A stretch of DNA of 64,000 bases, taken from the NCBI GenBank assembly GCA_945952065.1, contig CAMFGY010000008.1:62001-126000 (forward strand), read 5' to 3'. Origin of the DNA: an uncultured Burkholderiales bacterium. Its GTDB lineage: Bacteria > Pseudomonadota > Gammaproteobacteria > Burkholderiales > Burkholderiaceae_C. Of the stretch, positions 51,012 through 60,600 are shown piece by piece (position 1 is the stretch's first letter; the number at the start of each line of letters is the position of its first letter). The position numbers were made by a program, and so were the translations under genes. The notes beneath the pieces are model-generated. The model saw nothing but the letters and a program-made list of their open reading frames with translations. It was not told where the DNA came from and did not search any database.

Positions 51012-51977
51012 TCAGGCGGTGGCCTGAATGCCAGCAATGGCCCATTCACGGCTTTCGTCCACCGGACGAACCAGATGCCAGACTTCGTCGAAGTTCTCCG
51101 CCGCGGCATCGTTTTGCTCGCGGATCAAACCCCAGAAGCGCACGCTGACGATTTGTTGCCCGTCTTCTTGCACACGCTCAATCACCTTGGCGTCCAGTTG
51201 CAAAACTTCGGTGCTTTGCTTGGCTCCTTTGCGCTCCAACAGGTCTTGCTGAATCACGCCATACATTTCGGGCGTGGTGAAGCGGCGCAAGTCCGCTTGG
51301 TCGCCCGCATCATTGGCCGCTTGTAGGCGGATGAAAACCCGCTTGGCCAACTGCTCGAAGCCAGCGGCGTCAAAACCGTCTTGGGTCGCAGCCACACCCG
51401 ATGCAGCTCCTGCTGGGCTCGCCGGGGCGGGGGTGAACACGGGCGCTGCGTTTTGAGGCGGTAGCGAGGGCTGCTGAGCCGAAGGATTCATGGGCGACTG
51501 TGTCGGGAACGGTGCACCCGCTCCCGCAAACTGCAAGCCTTCGGATTTGGCCTTGTTGGCGGCCAAACGACGCATCACAAAGCCGACCACCAACATCAGC
51601 GCGACGCCGATCAGCAGCATGGTCATGACATTGGCCAAAGCGCCACCCAAGCCGAAATGGCTGGCCAGGGCCGCGATACCCAGGCCGGCGGCCAAGCCAG
51701 CGATGGGGCCCATCCAATTGCGCTTGGGTGTTGCGGCCGCAGCGGGTGCAGCGGCGGCGCCGGCTGTTGCTGGCGTGGCGGGCGCAGCTTGTTGAGGCGC
51801 GGGGTTGGCCGCTTGTTGCGGTGGTGTGCCTTTGCTCGCGTCATGCGTTTGCTGTGGCGTGGCGCGCTTCATACCGGATGAGCCCCCGCCACCCAGTCGT
51901 TTGGCTTCAGCATCAAATGAGCTCAAGCTCATGGCCAAAACGGCAATGGCTGTACTCAAGACAAAGATTCGTTTCAC
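51012..51977 (-). CDS. Tim44-like domain membrane protein
   Basis: The 321-aa product has an N-terminal signal or anchor (IFVLSTAIAVLAMSLSSFDAEA), a Gly-rich and Pro/Gln/Ala-rich linker (about 25-95), a membrane segment pair (GPIAGLAAGLGIAALASHFG and VMTMLLIGVALMLVVGFVM) and a C-terminal Tim44-like domain (about 205-321: GFEQLAKRVFIRLQAANDAGD; RFWGLIREQND). The family is widespread in proteobacteria; function is unknown. The start is close to the end of a low-GC upstream spacer. Confidence 0.85.
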   Translation of the reverse strand: MKRIFVLSTAIAVLAMSLSSFDAEAKRLGGGGSSGMKRATPQQTHDASKGTPPQQAANPAPQQAAPATPATAGAAAAPAAAATPKRNWMGPIAGLAAGLGIAALASHFGLGGALANVMTMLLIGVALMLVVGFVMRRLAANKAKSEGLQFAGAGAPFPTQSPMNPSAQQPSLPPQNAAPVFTPAPASPAGAASGVAATQDGFDAAGFEQLAKRVFIRLQAANDAGDQADLRRFTTPEMYGVIQQDLLERKGAKQSTEVLQLDAKVIERVQEDGQQIVSVRFWGLIREQNDAAAENFDEVWHLVRPVDESREWAIAGIQATA

Positions 51978-52093
51978 TGCAAACTTCCTCCAGGCCTACT
52001 GTGGCCGATGGGTACATTTTGGGGCAAGGCCTGCAATCTCAAGCGAACGAGCTCAATTAACAAGTCATGAACGGCGCATGAACCCGACCCGGC

Positions 52094-52855
52094 TCAAACG
52101 TCGCGCACATCGGCCAACACGGTTTGCCCAAAATCATCACGGGCCAAGTAGCGAAGCACTTTGCGGGCGGCCTCATCGGGGCTCATCAGTTGGCCGCTGG
52201 TTTTGAAGCTGGCAAAGACAGGTTGATCTGGAAACTTGCTGGGATCGCCGCTGCGCAACTGCGCCTGCATATCGGTATCAATGATGCCGGGTGCCAGCGA
52301 AACGATGCGCGCTCCCTTGGGCTTGGCGGCTTCGTCCAATGCCATGGCGCGCGAGAGATTGTCCATTCCTGCTTTGGCCGCGCAGTAGGCTGCGCTGCCC
52401 GCCATGGCCCGGCGCCCCAGACCGGAGGAGATGTTGAGAATGCGTCGCTGCGCCTGCCAATGCGCGGTGGCACGCAAGAAAGCGCTGCTCAGCAACAAGC
52501 AGGCTTCCAGCCCCACGCGAATTGCGTTGGACAGATCTTGCAAAGAAGTGGCTTCAATCGGGCCGGGTTGGGCCACCACGCCGGCGTTGTTGATCAGGCA
52601 GGCCCGCTGAAATCGGTCAGCGCTTTGCGCATTCAGCCAGGTTTCCAGCGCCTGCGCGGCACTCAGGGGCTGGGCCAGATCATGGGTCCATTGTTCCAGT
52701 GCTGCATCACTGCTTTGTGCCTGCGCCGCCAGCATTGGGCTGCTGCCGCGCGAGATGCCAATCACTTGGTGATGAGGGGCCAGCAATTGCTGGGCCATCG
52801 CCAGACCCATGCCGCGCGAGGCACCGGTGATGATGTAGAGGGTTGGCTCAGACAT
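52094..52855 (-). CDS. Short-chain dehydrogenase/reductase
   Basis: NAD(P)-dependent oxidoreductase of the classical SDR family, 253 aa. Cofactor motif TGASRGMG (11-18), NNAG in LINNAGVVAQPG, and the catalytic Tyr-Lys in AAYCAAKAGMDNLS. Sepiapterin reductase-like proteins look similar; substrate unknown. It overlaps the DUF938 gene by 8 bp and is probably co-transcribed with it. Confidence 0.88.
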   Translation of the reverse strand: MSEPTLYIITGASRGMGLAMAQQLLAPHHQVIGISRGSSPMLAAQAQSSDAALEQWTHDLAQPLSAAQALETWLNAQSADRFQRACLINNAGVVAQPGPIEATSLQDLSNAIRVGLEACLLLSSAFLRATAHWQAQRRILNISSGLGRRAMAGSAAYCAAKAGMDNLSRAMALDEAAKPKGARIVSLAPGIIDTDMQAQLRSGDPSKFPDQPVFASFKTSGQLMSPDEAARKVLRYLARDDFGQTVLADVRDV

Positions 52856-53474
52856 GGGATGAAACTCCAGGTGTGGGGGATTGGCAGTGTTCGAACTGAA
52901 ACACCAGCAGCAAATTGTTGGCCGGCAATTGACGTTTTTGCTGCAGATGCAGCCCGACCTTGCGCGCTTCTTGTGTCACATCGGACAGGGAGCGTAAGCC
53001 CCAGGCCGGGTTGCGTTGCCGCAGGTCCGCATCAAAGGCCAGGTTGCTGGCGGCCGTGACTTCATTTGGAACGAGATAGGGGCCGTAAAGCACCAGCCGG
53101 CCCTGGGCGTTCAAGTGGCGCGCAGCGCCCTGCATCAAGGCGGGGCACTGGGCCCAATCGGCAATGTGCAACATATTGGCGCAGTAGATGAGGTCCAGCG
53201 TTTGGTGACTGGCCGGCAAGAGCCAGTCGCTCTGGCTGACGTCCAGCCGCAGTGCTTGCGGGCCGGAGGGGCAACGCTCGGCAATCGAGGCCAGCGCTTG
53301 TGCTGAGGGGTCGGAGCCCAGCCACTCCCAAGCCGGCATGGCCTGACTGAAAAAGGCCAGGTGCTGGCCGCTGCCGCTGGCAATCTCCAGGGCGCGACCT
53401 TGCGCCGGGAGCAGGTCCAACAATGCGTCCAAGATGGGCTGGCGATTGCGCTCGGCGGCAGGGGAGTGGAGCAT
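52848..53474 (-). CDS. DUF938 family protein (SAM-methyltransferase fold)
   Basis: The 208-aa product (ATG 53474) shows the DUF938 start SPAAERNRQPILDALLDLLP and a methyltransferase-like motif I, ALEIASGSGQHLAFFSQAMP, with LYGPY near the middle. It probably binds S-adenosylmethionine, but the methyl acceptor is not known. The frame stays open 14 codons further upstream. It overlaps the SDR gene by 8 bp. Confidence 0.85.
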   Translation of the reverse strand: MLHSPAAERNRQPILDALLDLLPAQGRALEIASGSGQHLAFFSQAMPAWEWLGSDPSAQALASIAERCPSGPQALRLDVSQSDWLLPASHQTLDLIYCANMLHIADWAQCPALMQGAARHLNAQGRLVLYGPYLVPNEVTAASNLAFDADLRQRNPAWGLRSLSDVTQEARKVGLHLQQKRQLPANNLLLVFQFEHCQSPTPGVSSHV

Positions 53475-53528
53475 GGCCTGGGCCTTTTTAGAAGTGGTGC
53501 GAGGCGGGAATCGCAAGAGATAGGCGCA

Positions 53529-54215
53529 TCAAAACGCAGGTGGACATTCAAAGCTCAGGCCGAGCGATGGCAGGGCCAAGGTACGGGCGTGCAGATAGAG
53601 CCGGGGCGCTTGATCCTCGGCCGGGCCATACAGCGCATCGCCCAAGATCGGATGACCCAGCGCCATCATATGCACCCGCAACTGATGGGTGCGCCCCGTG
53701 ACGGGTTCCAGTTCAAGCCGACTGCAAGGCGAGGTGAAACCGAGCTCGGCCGCACGGGAGGTCGGCCCCGGCAGCACCCGGTAGCGCGTCAGCGAGGGCT
53801 TGCCGTGGGCGAAGTCGACTTTTTGTCGCGGCCGATTGGGCCAGTCGGTCAACAGCGGCAGCCGCACTTCGGACCAGTCTTGCGCAGGTGAGGGGGCCAT
53901 CCTTCCGTGCACCAGGGCTTCATAGCGTTTATGGACTTGGCGCGCTTCAAAGGCCATGCTGAGTCGTCTTTGCGCCTGTGGGCCACGCGCCAACAGCAGC
54001 AGACCCGAGGTGGCCATGTCCAAGCGATGCACGATCAAGGCTTCCGGGTACAGCGCTTGCATTCGGTGAATCACACAGTCTTGCTTGTCGGGGCCGCGGC
54101 CAGGCACGGAGAGCAAGCCGCTGGGCTTGTTGACCACCAGCATGTCCTGATTGATAAACAGCACTTGCAGTTCGTCCTCAGGCCCGGTGCTTGCGGGCTG
54201 GCCAGGGCCGGTCAA
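53529..54215 (-). CDS. rluA: RluA-type pseudouridine synthase
   Basis: Isomerises uridine in 23S rRNA/tRNA. No ATG gives a sensible start: the frame runs into the phosphatase gene. I choose TTG 54215, which overlaps that gene's stop (TTGA) and gives 228 aa, close to Escherichia coli RluA (219 aa); a GTG about 17 codons later is possible. Motifs: LVVNKPSGLLSVPGRG and the catalytic Asp in IVHRLDMATSGLLLLA, then KRYEALVHG. RluA rather than RluC/D, since no S4 domain precedes it. Confidence 0.85.
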   Translation of the reverse strand: MTGPGQPASTGPEDELQVLFINQDMLVVNKPSGLLSVPGRGPDKQDCVIHRMQALYPEALIVHRLDMATSGLLLLARGPQAQRRLSMAFEARQVHKRYEALVHGRMAPSPAQDWSEVRLPLLTDWPNRPRQKVDFAHGKPSLTRYRVLPGPTSRAAELGFTSPCSRLELEPVTGRTHQLRVHMMALGHPILGDALYGPAEDQAPRLYLHARTLALPSLGLSFECPPAF

Positions 54216-54706
54216 AACTGATCCACCCAACCGGACTGCAGGGCTGATTGTGGGTTGGAGCCGGCCGCACGCACCGCTGCGAGCGCTTCTTCCCGACTGG
54301 CGCCCAGGTGTTTGAGCACGCAGGCGGCCACGGTGCCGGTGCGTCCGATACCGGCGGCGCAATGCAGCAGCACTTGCTCGCCCAGTTTCAGGCTGTGGCA
54401 AATTTGCTCAACACCTTGCCGGAACAGCGAGGGGTCCGCGCCGAGGCCGAAGTCACGCATGGGCAGGTGCTGCCAGCGAAACGGCAGCCGGCCTTCGGCG
54501 ATGGCCTTGTGATAGGCCGGGGACAGTTGCGCCACCTCTTCCAGCGGATTCAGGCAGACCACCAAATTGAGGCTGCGCAGTCGTGCTTCGTCCAAAAAAC
54601 CAGCCCAGGATTCCAAGCGGCCGGGCATGGATTGCAACCAGAGTCGCGCTGGGTTTGGGGAGGGGGTTCCGAGCGATGCGGGGAATGTGAGGAGTCGAAA
54701 AGGCAT
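54212..54706 (-). CDS. Dual-specificity/tyrosine phosphatase-like protein
   Basis: Cys-based phosphatase, 164 aa from ATG 54706 (the frame stays open further upstream, over the palindrome region, with no conservation). The P-loop is HCAAGIGRTG (HCX5RT), and the general-acid Asp is probably in MRDFGLGAD. It overlaps the rluA start. The substrate (protein or nucleotide/inositol phosphate) is unknown. Divergent from the MFS operon. Confidence 0.82.
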   Translation of the reverse strand: MPFRLLTFPASLGTPSPNPARLWLQSMPGRLESWAGFLDEARLRSLNLVVCLNPLEEVAQLSPAYHKAIAEGRLPFRWQHLPMRDFGLGADPSLFRQGVEQICHSLKLGEQVLLHCAAGIGRTGTVAACVLKHLGASREEALAAVRAAGSNPQSALQSGWVDQF

Positions 54707-54752
54707 GGGGGTATTTTCATGCAAAGCCAACAAGAGCCTTCTTGCAGTCTGG

Positions 54753-54775
54753 TTAATAAACTTTTTGTTTATTAA
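54753..54775. promoter_or_regulatory. Perfect AT-rich palindrome, candidate operator
   Basis: TTAATAAAC (54753-54761) and GTTTATTAA (54767-54775) are exact inverted repeats 5 bp apart, unusually AT-rich for this genome. It lies between the leftward phosphatase and the rightward MFS/HTH operon, so the HTH protein of that operon is the natural candidate ligand. Confidence 0.65.
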
Positions 54776-54802
54776 TTGAGTGTATCCAGGCATCATGCGG
54801 CC

Positions 54803-54919
54803 ATGATGACGAAAGAACTTTTTGAACTGGGCCTGGCGTTGCTGTCTATGCCTGCCGGCCATGCCGTGCTTCAAGGGCGTCGGGCTTGCTTGAGCAGGGT
54901 GGGGAGGGCAGGGCAATGA
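54803..54919 (+). CDS. Possible 38-aa upstream peptide coupled to the MFS gene
   Basis: ATG 54803 opens MMTKELFELGLALLSMPAGH and so on to a TGA that overlaps the MFS ATG as ATGA. The overlap suggests a leader or coupling peptide; no homology is recognised and no clear ribosome site is seen. It could be chance or the remnant of a longer gene. Confidence 0.35.
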   Translation: MMTKELFELGLALLSMPAGHAVLQGRRACLSRVGRAGQ

Positions 54920-56202
54920 GCAGCGCGATTGAGCAGACATCGGCACCCGAGGGCTTGACGGTGCGCCATCCGCAATGGGTCTTGGTGGCGGTGTGTGCGA
55001 TGGCTTTGTTGAGCACGATAGGGGTGTCCATGCCCTATCCCATCTTGGCGCCGATCTTTGTGGGCGGCCCGGTGGATGGATTCACTCACTTTGCTGGGCT
55101 GGACCCGAAATTTCTGATGGGCCTGGCCTTGGCCGCCAACCCTTTGGGCATTTTGTTGGGCAGCCTTTTCATCGGCCCTTTGTCTGACCGCAAAGGGCGG
55201 CGCCAGGTTTTGGGCATGAGCATGGGCGCGACTTTGTTGAGCCATGCGCTGACCGCCTATGCCTTGAGTGAGCGTAACTATGTTTTGTTCGTCTTCGCCC
55301 GTTGGCTCACGGGTTTGACGGAAAGCAATGTGGCGGTAGCGCGCGCTTTGCTGGCCGATATGCATGCGCAAATTGACCGGACCCGCGCCTTTGCTTGGCT
55401 CAATGCCTGTTTGTACATGGGTTGGCTGTTGGGGCCTTTGGTCGGCGGTTTGACGCTGCCACTGGGCGAGCCAGTGCCTTTTGTGCTGGCGGGCTTGGCC
55501 ATGCTGCCCTGCATGTGGGTGCTGCTGCTTTGGGTGCCTGGTGGTCGGCCTGCGCCGACGCCAAGGTCTTCGCCCAAACTGGGTTTTTGGGCTGCACTCG
55601 CTGAGCAACAGGTGTTGGGTCTGCTCAAGCGTGAGCCTTTGCTCGCGGCCTTGTTTGCTTTGCAGTTGTTTTATTGCCTGGGCGTGAATGCGCTGTATGA
55701 GTTCGCGCCGCTTTGGATGCTGGAGAACCTGGGCTATGGCAGTGTGGGCATTGCGTGGGTGACCGCTGCGCAGTGTGCCGCCATGACCACCGCCAGCGTG
55801 ATTGCGAGCAAGTTGCGGCAAAGCCGACGGCCGCTTCGCAGAGCCGGCCTGTTGGCCCTGTGTGCCGCCTTGGGCTTGACGGCCCTGGCCGTGCTGCCGG
55901 GGCCGCTGGGCTTGTTGGCCATCATTGGCCTGGGAGTTCCCTTGGCGCTTTACAACGCGGTATTGCCTGCATGGATGTCGGAGCGCTTTGCCGACCATGG
56001 GCAAGGGCGGGTGATGGGCTTGCTCTCGACGATTTTTTGTCTGGCCAATGTGGTGATGGCCCTGGCCGGGGGGCTGATTTCGCTCTTGTCCACGCGTTGG
56101 ATCATGGGCTTGGGCGGCTTGACCTGCATGACGGCGGCCGTGGCTTTGTTGCGGCTGGCCCAAAGGGAAACGGCTGCGGCGAACAACGGGCATGCGTCAT
56201 GA
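54916..56202 (+). CDS. MFS transporter (drug-efflux type)
   Basis: Inner-membrane H+-coupled exporter, 428 aa with 12 predicted spans. MFS motif A is GPLSDRKGRRQVLG in the loop after span 2, and the start WVLVAVCAMALLSTIGVSMP is typical. ATG 54916 has a GGGAGGG site. It overlaps the regulator gene by 4 bp. Linkage to a regulator suggests an inducible efflux system; the substrate is unknown. Confidence 0.87.
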   Translation: MSSAIEQTSAPEGLTVRHPQWVLVAVCAMALLSTIGVSMPYPILAPIFVGGPVDGFTHFAGLDPKFLMGLALAANPLGILLGSLFIGPLSDRKGRRQVLGMSMGATLLSHALTAYALSERNYVLFVFARWLTGLTESNVAVARALLADMHAQIDRTRAFAWLNACLYMGWLLGPLVGGLTLPLGEPVPFVLAGLAMLPCMWVLLLWVPGGRPAPTPRSSPKLGFWAALAEQQVLGLLKREPLLAALFALQLFYCLGVNALYEFAPLWMLENLGYGSVGIAWVTAAQCAAMTTASVIASKLRQSRRPLRRAGLLALCAALGLTALAVLPGPLGLLAIIGLGVPLALYNAVLPAWMSERFADHGQGRVMGLLSTIFCLANVVMALAGGLISLLSTRWIMGLGGLTCMTAAVALLRLAQRETAAANNGHAS

Positions 56203-56864
56203 AGACGGGCCTGGATTTCATGCTGGAGCAGTTGAAGCGCCAGGGGCCGCAGGCCGCCACGGATTTGGCACGCGCCTGTGCGATCACACCCATGGGCGCG
56301 CACAAGCAACTGCAGCTCTTGCTCGCCCAGGGCTTGGTGAGTTTCAGCGAGCATGAAGCGGGAGCGGTGGGTAGGCCGCGGCGCGTGTGGCGTTTGACTG
56401 AGGCTGGACATGCACGCTTTCCTGATCGGCATGGTGATTTGTCGGTGCAGCTGATTCGTCAAATCAAGCGCGCCTTGGGTGAACAAGCCCTGGACCGCCT
56501 GATCAGCGCGCGCGAGGATGAAAGCCTCTTGCTGTACCAAGCGCGACTGGCAGGCTTGTCGGATGTGGCCGAGCGGGTGCAGGCCCTGGCTGCGCTTCGC
56601 CATGCAGAAGGCTATATGGCCAGGGCGGAAGTCGATGCTGAACAGCCCGGGGTGTGGTTGCTGGTCGAAGACCATTGCCCCATTTGCGCCGCGGCGAAAG
56701 AGTGCCAAGGCTTTTGTCGATCCGAGCTGGCTTTGTTTCAGCGCTGCATGGGCGAAGGCATCAAAGTTAGTCGCGTGGAGCACCAACTCGATCGCGCGCG
56801 GCGTTGCGTCTATCGGTTTGAAAACTTGGACTCAGGCGCTCAAGACGCAAGGCTTAGCGCTTAA
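56199..56864 (+). CDS. HTH transcriptional regulator with a four-cysteine cluster (COG2345-like)
   Basis: Probable DNA-binding regulator of the MFS operon, 221 aa. Residues about 1-75 form a winged HTH (LKRQGPQAATDLARACAITP, GRPRRVWRLTEAGH). The C-terminal part has EDHCPICAAAKECQGFCRSEL, a C-X2-C-X5-C-X3-C set, as in SufR-type iron-sulfur regulators of the DeoR/COG2345 group; a metal or Fe-S ligand is likely. The start overlaps the MFS stop (ATGA). It ends overlapping the VTT gene end by 4 bp on the opposite strand. Confidence 0.78.
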   Translation: MKTGLDFMLEQLKRQGPQAATDLARACAITPMGAHKQLQLLLAQGLVSFSEHEAGAVGRPRRVWRLTEAGHARFPDRHGDLSVQLIRQIKRALGEQALDRLISAREDESLLLYQARLAGLSDVAERVQALAALRHAEGYMARAEVDAEQPGVWLLVEDHCPICAAAKECQGFCRSELALFQRCMGEGIKVSRVEHQLDRARRCVYRFENLDSGAQDARLSA

Positions 56865-57688
56865 CGCTGTTCGAGCTCGGCTTCAGCCTCGGCTCGCCGC
56901 CGCTTCATTTTCTTGCGGCGCCAGGCCCAGGCCATGCCCAGCACCAGCAGCAAGCCCACGAGTGACAACAGGGTGACCCACCAGGGCGGGGCTGCCTTGA
57001 CCAAGTCTGTTGGGTCATGCAGGCGCGCCAGGATCCAGTCCATGAAAAAGGCCATGGCCAAAATGCTTGGGGACATGCCCAGCACCGTGCCGAGCAGCAA
57101 ATCACGCAAGCGGATATGGGTTGCACCCGCCACCATATTGGCGACTGCGAATGGCGCCAGTGGCACCAGTCGCAGCGTGATCACGGCCCACAAGCCCCGA
57201 GCCCCCAGACTCAAACTCAACAATCGCACCCGCGGGCCGGCCAGCGTTTGCAAGGCCTGGTGGCCCAGCCGGTGGCCGATCAGGTGGCTGATGCTGGCGC
57301 TGATCAAGGCGCCCAGCAAAACCGTGAAAAATCCAAGCCAAGGGCCCAGCACGGCGATCACCAACAGGGCCAGCAGGCCCAGGGGCACCGCCAAAGACAG
57401 CGCCAGCGTGAACATGAACAAAACCCAAGCTGGCCCCAAGGCTTGCGCGCGGGTTTGCAGCTCGGCCAAGGACTGTTTCACATCAGCGCTTGTGGCGCTC
57501 CAATAGGCCGCCGAGGCCAACAGCCCCAGCAGGCAAAGGCCCAGCAGTAGCAGTCTGATCAAGGCTCGGGGCCGGGCCGATTTGCGGTCTTGGGTGTTGT
57601 CATCGCAGTCGGGAAGTTCATCTCGTGCTGCCATGGCTTCGGATGCAGAGGCCTGCGCTGGCTGCCCTGAGCGAGGGGGTGAGCTCAT
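56861..57688 (-). CDS. TVP38/TMEM64 (VTT domain) membrane protein
   Basis: Inner-membrane protein of the DedA/VTT superfamily, 275 aa, with about six hydrophobic segments from residue 45. The VTT core is LGFFTVLLGALISASISHLIGHRLG with RLVPLAPFAVANMVAGATHIR, the usual R-x-x-P-x-x-P/ANM pattern. The superfamily includes lipid scramblases. ATG 57688 overlaps the NRPS stop by 4 bp, so it is the third gene of the patatin-NRPS-VTT operon. Confidence 0.85.
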   Translation of the reverse strand: MSSPPRSGQPAQASASEAMAARDELPDCDDNTQDRKSARPRALIRLLLLGLCLLGLLASAAYWSATSADVKQSLAELQTRAQALGPAWVLFMFTLALSLAVPLGLLALLVIAVLGPWLGFFTVLLGALISASISHLIGHRLGHQALQTLAGPRVRLLSLSLGARGLWAVITLRLVPLAPFAVANMVAGATHIRLRDLLLGTVLGMSPSILAMAFFMDWILARLHDPTDLVKAAPPWWVTLLSLVGLLLVLGMAWAWRRKKMKRRRAEAEAELEQR

Positions 57689-60600
57689 GCGTTCTCTCGA
57701 GGGCAGACTGACTCCATGAACTGCCGCATTGCCTTGGCCAGGTCTTGGACATGGCCGGGTTCAAAGATCGAGCCGTGCAGGCCGGAGATGGTTTGGGTGC
57801 TCAGTTGTTGCGGCATCATGCGGTGCCAAGCTCGGAACAGCAGACGGTTCCACCCAGCCAAGCCACTGGATTTGATCAGCAGCACCGGTGCGTCAAAGGC
57901 CTGGCAGTGATGGCCCTTCAGCGCCATGACTTGGCTGATCAGACCGGGGTCGCTGAACATGGCGCTGAGGCGCCGGCCGTTCATGCTGAGCTCTTGCATA
58001 TGCAGTTTGCGCACCAACCAGCCCAAGGTACGCCAGGGGGCTGCGCCGCCAAACACCGCATCCGGATGAATGGTGTCCAGCAGCATCAAGCCCAGAGGGG
58101 GGCGTGCTCTGCGCCGCAATTCATGGGCGGTTTCAAGCGCGCTGACCCCGCCGACCGAAAAGCCGGCCAAAAAGGTGGGGCGTGCAGCGGGCTGATGGGT
58201 TTCTATGGCATCTGCGTAGAGCTTGGCCAGTGCTAGCATGGTCGTGGGGGCGGGCTCGGTCGGGGGTTGCAACATGAACAGTTCGGCCGTGCCCTGCAGC
58301 GCGGCCGCCAGATTTTGCAGGCGCAAGATGTCACCCAATCCAGAGGCCGCCAAATAGATGATGGGGCCGCCTTGAGGCGGACCGTCCTCGCCGTTTGGCG
58401 TGGCGGTGTTGTGATGAGAGCTGAGCGATCTGAGAATCTCGGCCTGAGGCTGGGGCAGGCTCAAGGCTTGGGCCAGTTCGGCAATGGTCGGATGATCTGC
58501 CAAGTAATGCAGGGCCAAGGTCCGGCCCAAGCGCTCTTCCATGCTGCCCAGAATCGACAGGGCCGCCAAAGAATCGCCGCCCAGGTCGAAAAAATTGTCA
58601 TGGACACCGAACACTTGGGTGGGCCGCGTCAGGCCCTGTTCTGGCTTGGGGCCCAGCGCTTGCTGCCAGAGTTCGAACAGCGTTTTCTCCATCGCCGTGC
58701 GGGGGGCTGTGGGCGCACAAGCCGTGTGGGCGGCGGGATTATCTGGGCTGCGGGGCAGGGCCGCCACCTCTATCTTTCCGCTCGAATTCAAGGGCAATGA
58801 GGGGAGGCAGAGGATGCGATTCGGACGCATATAGTCCGGCAAGAGGCTGCGCAGCCCGACACTGATGGTGTTGGGTTCCAAGCCAGGGCCACCTAACCAA
58901 GCGTGCAAGGCCGCGGGCAGGCCGGCGCATTGGATCAATTGGACATGGGCTTGTTCTACGCCCGGCAAGCTCAGACAGGCCGCTTCAATTTCCGCCAACT
59001 CGATGCGATAGCCCCGGAGCTTGATTTGGCGGTCGGCGCGGCCACTGAAATGCAAGCGCCCCGCCAGATCAATCCAACCCCGATCGCCAGTGCGGTACAG
59101 GCGTGACGGTGAGTTTGGCCCTGCAGTGGCGGCTTGGAAGGGATCGTTGACAAACGCCTGAGCGTCGAGGTCCGGGCGGCCCAAATAGCCTCGCGCCAGG
59201 GCCGCGCCGCCAATATAGATGTCGCCAAGCACACCATGCGGCAGCACTTGCATCTGAGGGCCCAGCACATACAACCGGGTGTCATCAATGGGTCGCCCGA
59301 TCGGGAGGTCTGCCTGAACTGGTCTTGTTGTCGCGGCAGTCTCGGGGCTTTGAGGCGCTGCCTGAGGGGTGGGGCAGGGCCAGGCGCTGGCAAAAATGGT
59401 GGCCTCGGTGGGGCCATAGACGTTGTACAGCTGCGCGCCTGTTTCGCGCATGAATCGCTCCGCCAGCGCGGGTGTCAAGACATCGCCGCCGCAGCAGGCC
59501 ACCCGCAGTTTCAGGGCTGGGGCATTGGGCTGCGCGAGGCCATGGCGCCATCCGCTCAAAAGACCGGGCAAAGACGAGGGGACAAAAGCGCTGAAGGTGG
59601 CGCCATGGCGCAAGATGAAGTCCGCCAGACGTTCGGGATGCAGGCGTCCCGGTGGCGGCAAGGCGATGCTGGCGCCCTGCGTCAGTGGCAGCAGCAATTC
59701 GATCAGGGCGGGGTCAAAGCACAGTTGCGTGCCTTGTGCCGCACGGTCTTCTGGCTGAATGGCCCAGGCCTTGGACAACCAAGCGAGTCGCCGCGACAAG
59801 GCGCCATGTTCAATCATCACGCCCTTGGGACGACCGCTGGACCCGGAGGTGAACAAGACATAAGCCAAGTCTTGGGGCCGGATTTGCGGCGGCGGTGTTT
59901 GTGCCTTGCGAGCTGCTTCCTGGCGCATGCCTGAGCTGAGCTCTGGCCTTGGATACTGCTGGGTATCGAGTGAGACTCGCATGCAGCGCGGGTGCAAGCT
60001 GCCGAGGTTTTCGCTTGCTTGTGGGCCCAGGAGCAGGGCTTGCGCTCCACTGTCCAGCAGAATGCCGGTCAGGCGCGCCAGCGGGGCTTCGGGGTCCAGG
60101 GGCAAGAAGGCGGCGCCGGCGCGGCTGATCGCCAAGACCGCCAGCACCATCTCGGGCGACCTCTCCACCGCCATGGCCACGACCACGTTCGGATGGGTGC
60201 CCAGCTCGCGCAGCCGCTCGGCCAGCTCCTCCACGCGCCGAGCCAGCTCGCCATAGCTCATCTGGCCCTCATGCCAAACCAAGGCGCAGCGCTCGGGCCA
60301 AAGCGCGGCTTGGTGCGCGAACAAGTCGATATAGGCCTGGGGGGCCTCCAGCTGTGCCACATCTTTGTGCAGGCCATGGATCAAGGCCCAGCGCTCCTCG
60401 TCAGGGAGCAAGGCAAAGCTCTCCAACTGCGCTTCCGGCGCGGTGCTCAAGGCTTGCGCCAAATGCCAGAGTCGGGCGCCCAGCAGCTCGGCTTCGCCAG
60501 CTTCGAAGCAGGTAGAACTGGCCTCCAACACCAATTCGGGATCGCTGAGCTTGCCAAAGTCGCACAAACTCAGGGCCAAAGGGTAGCGTGCCAAGCCCGC

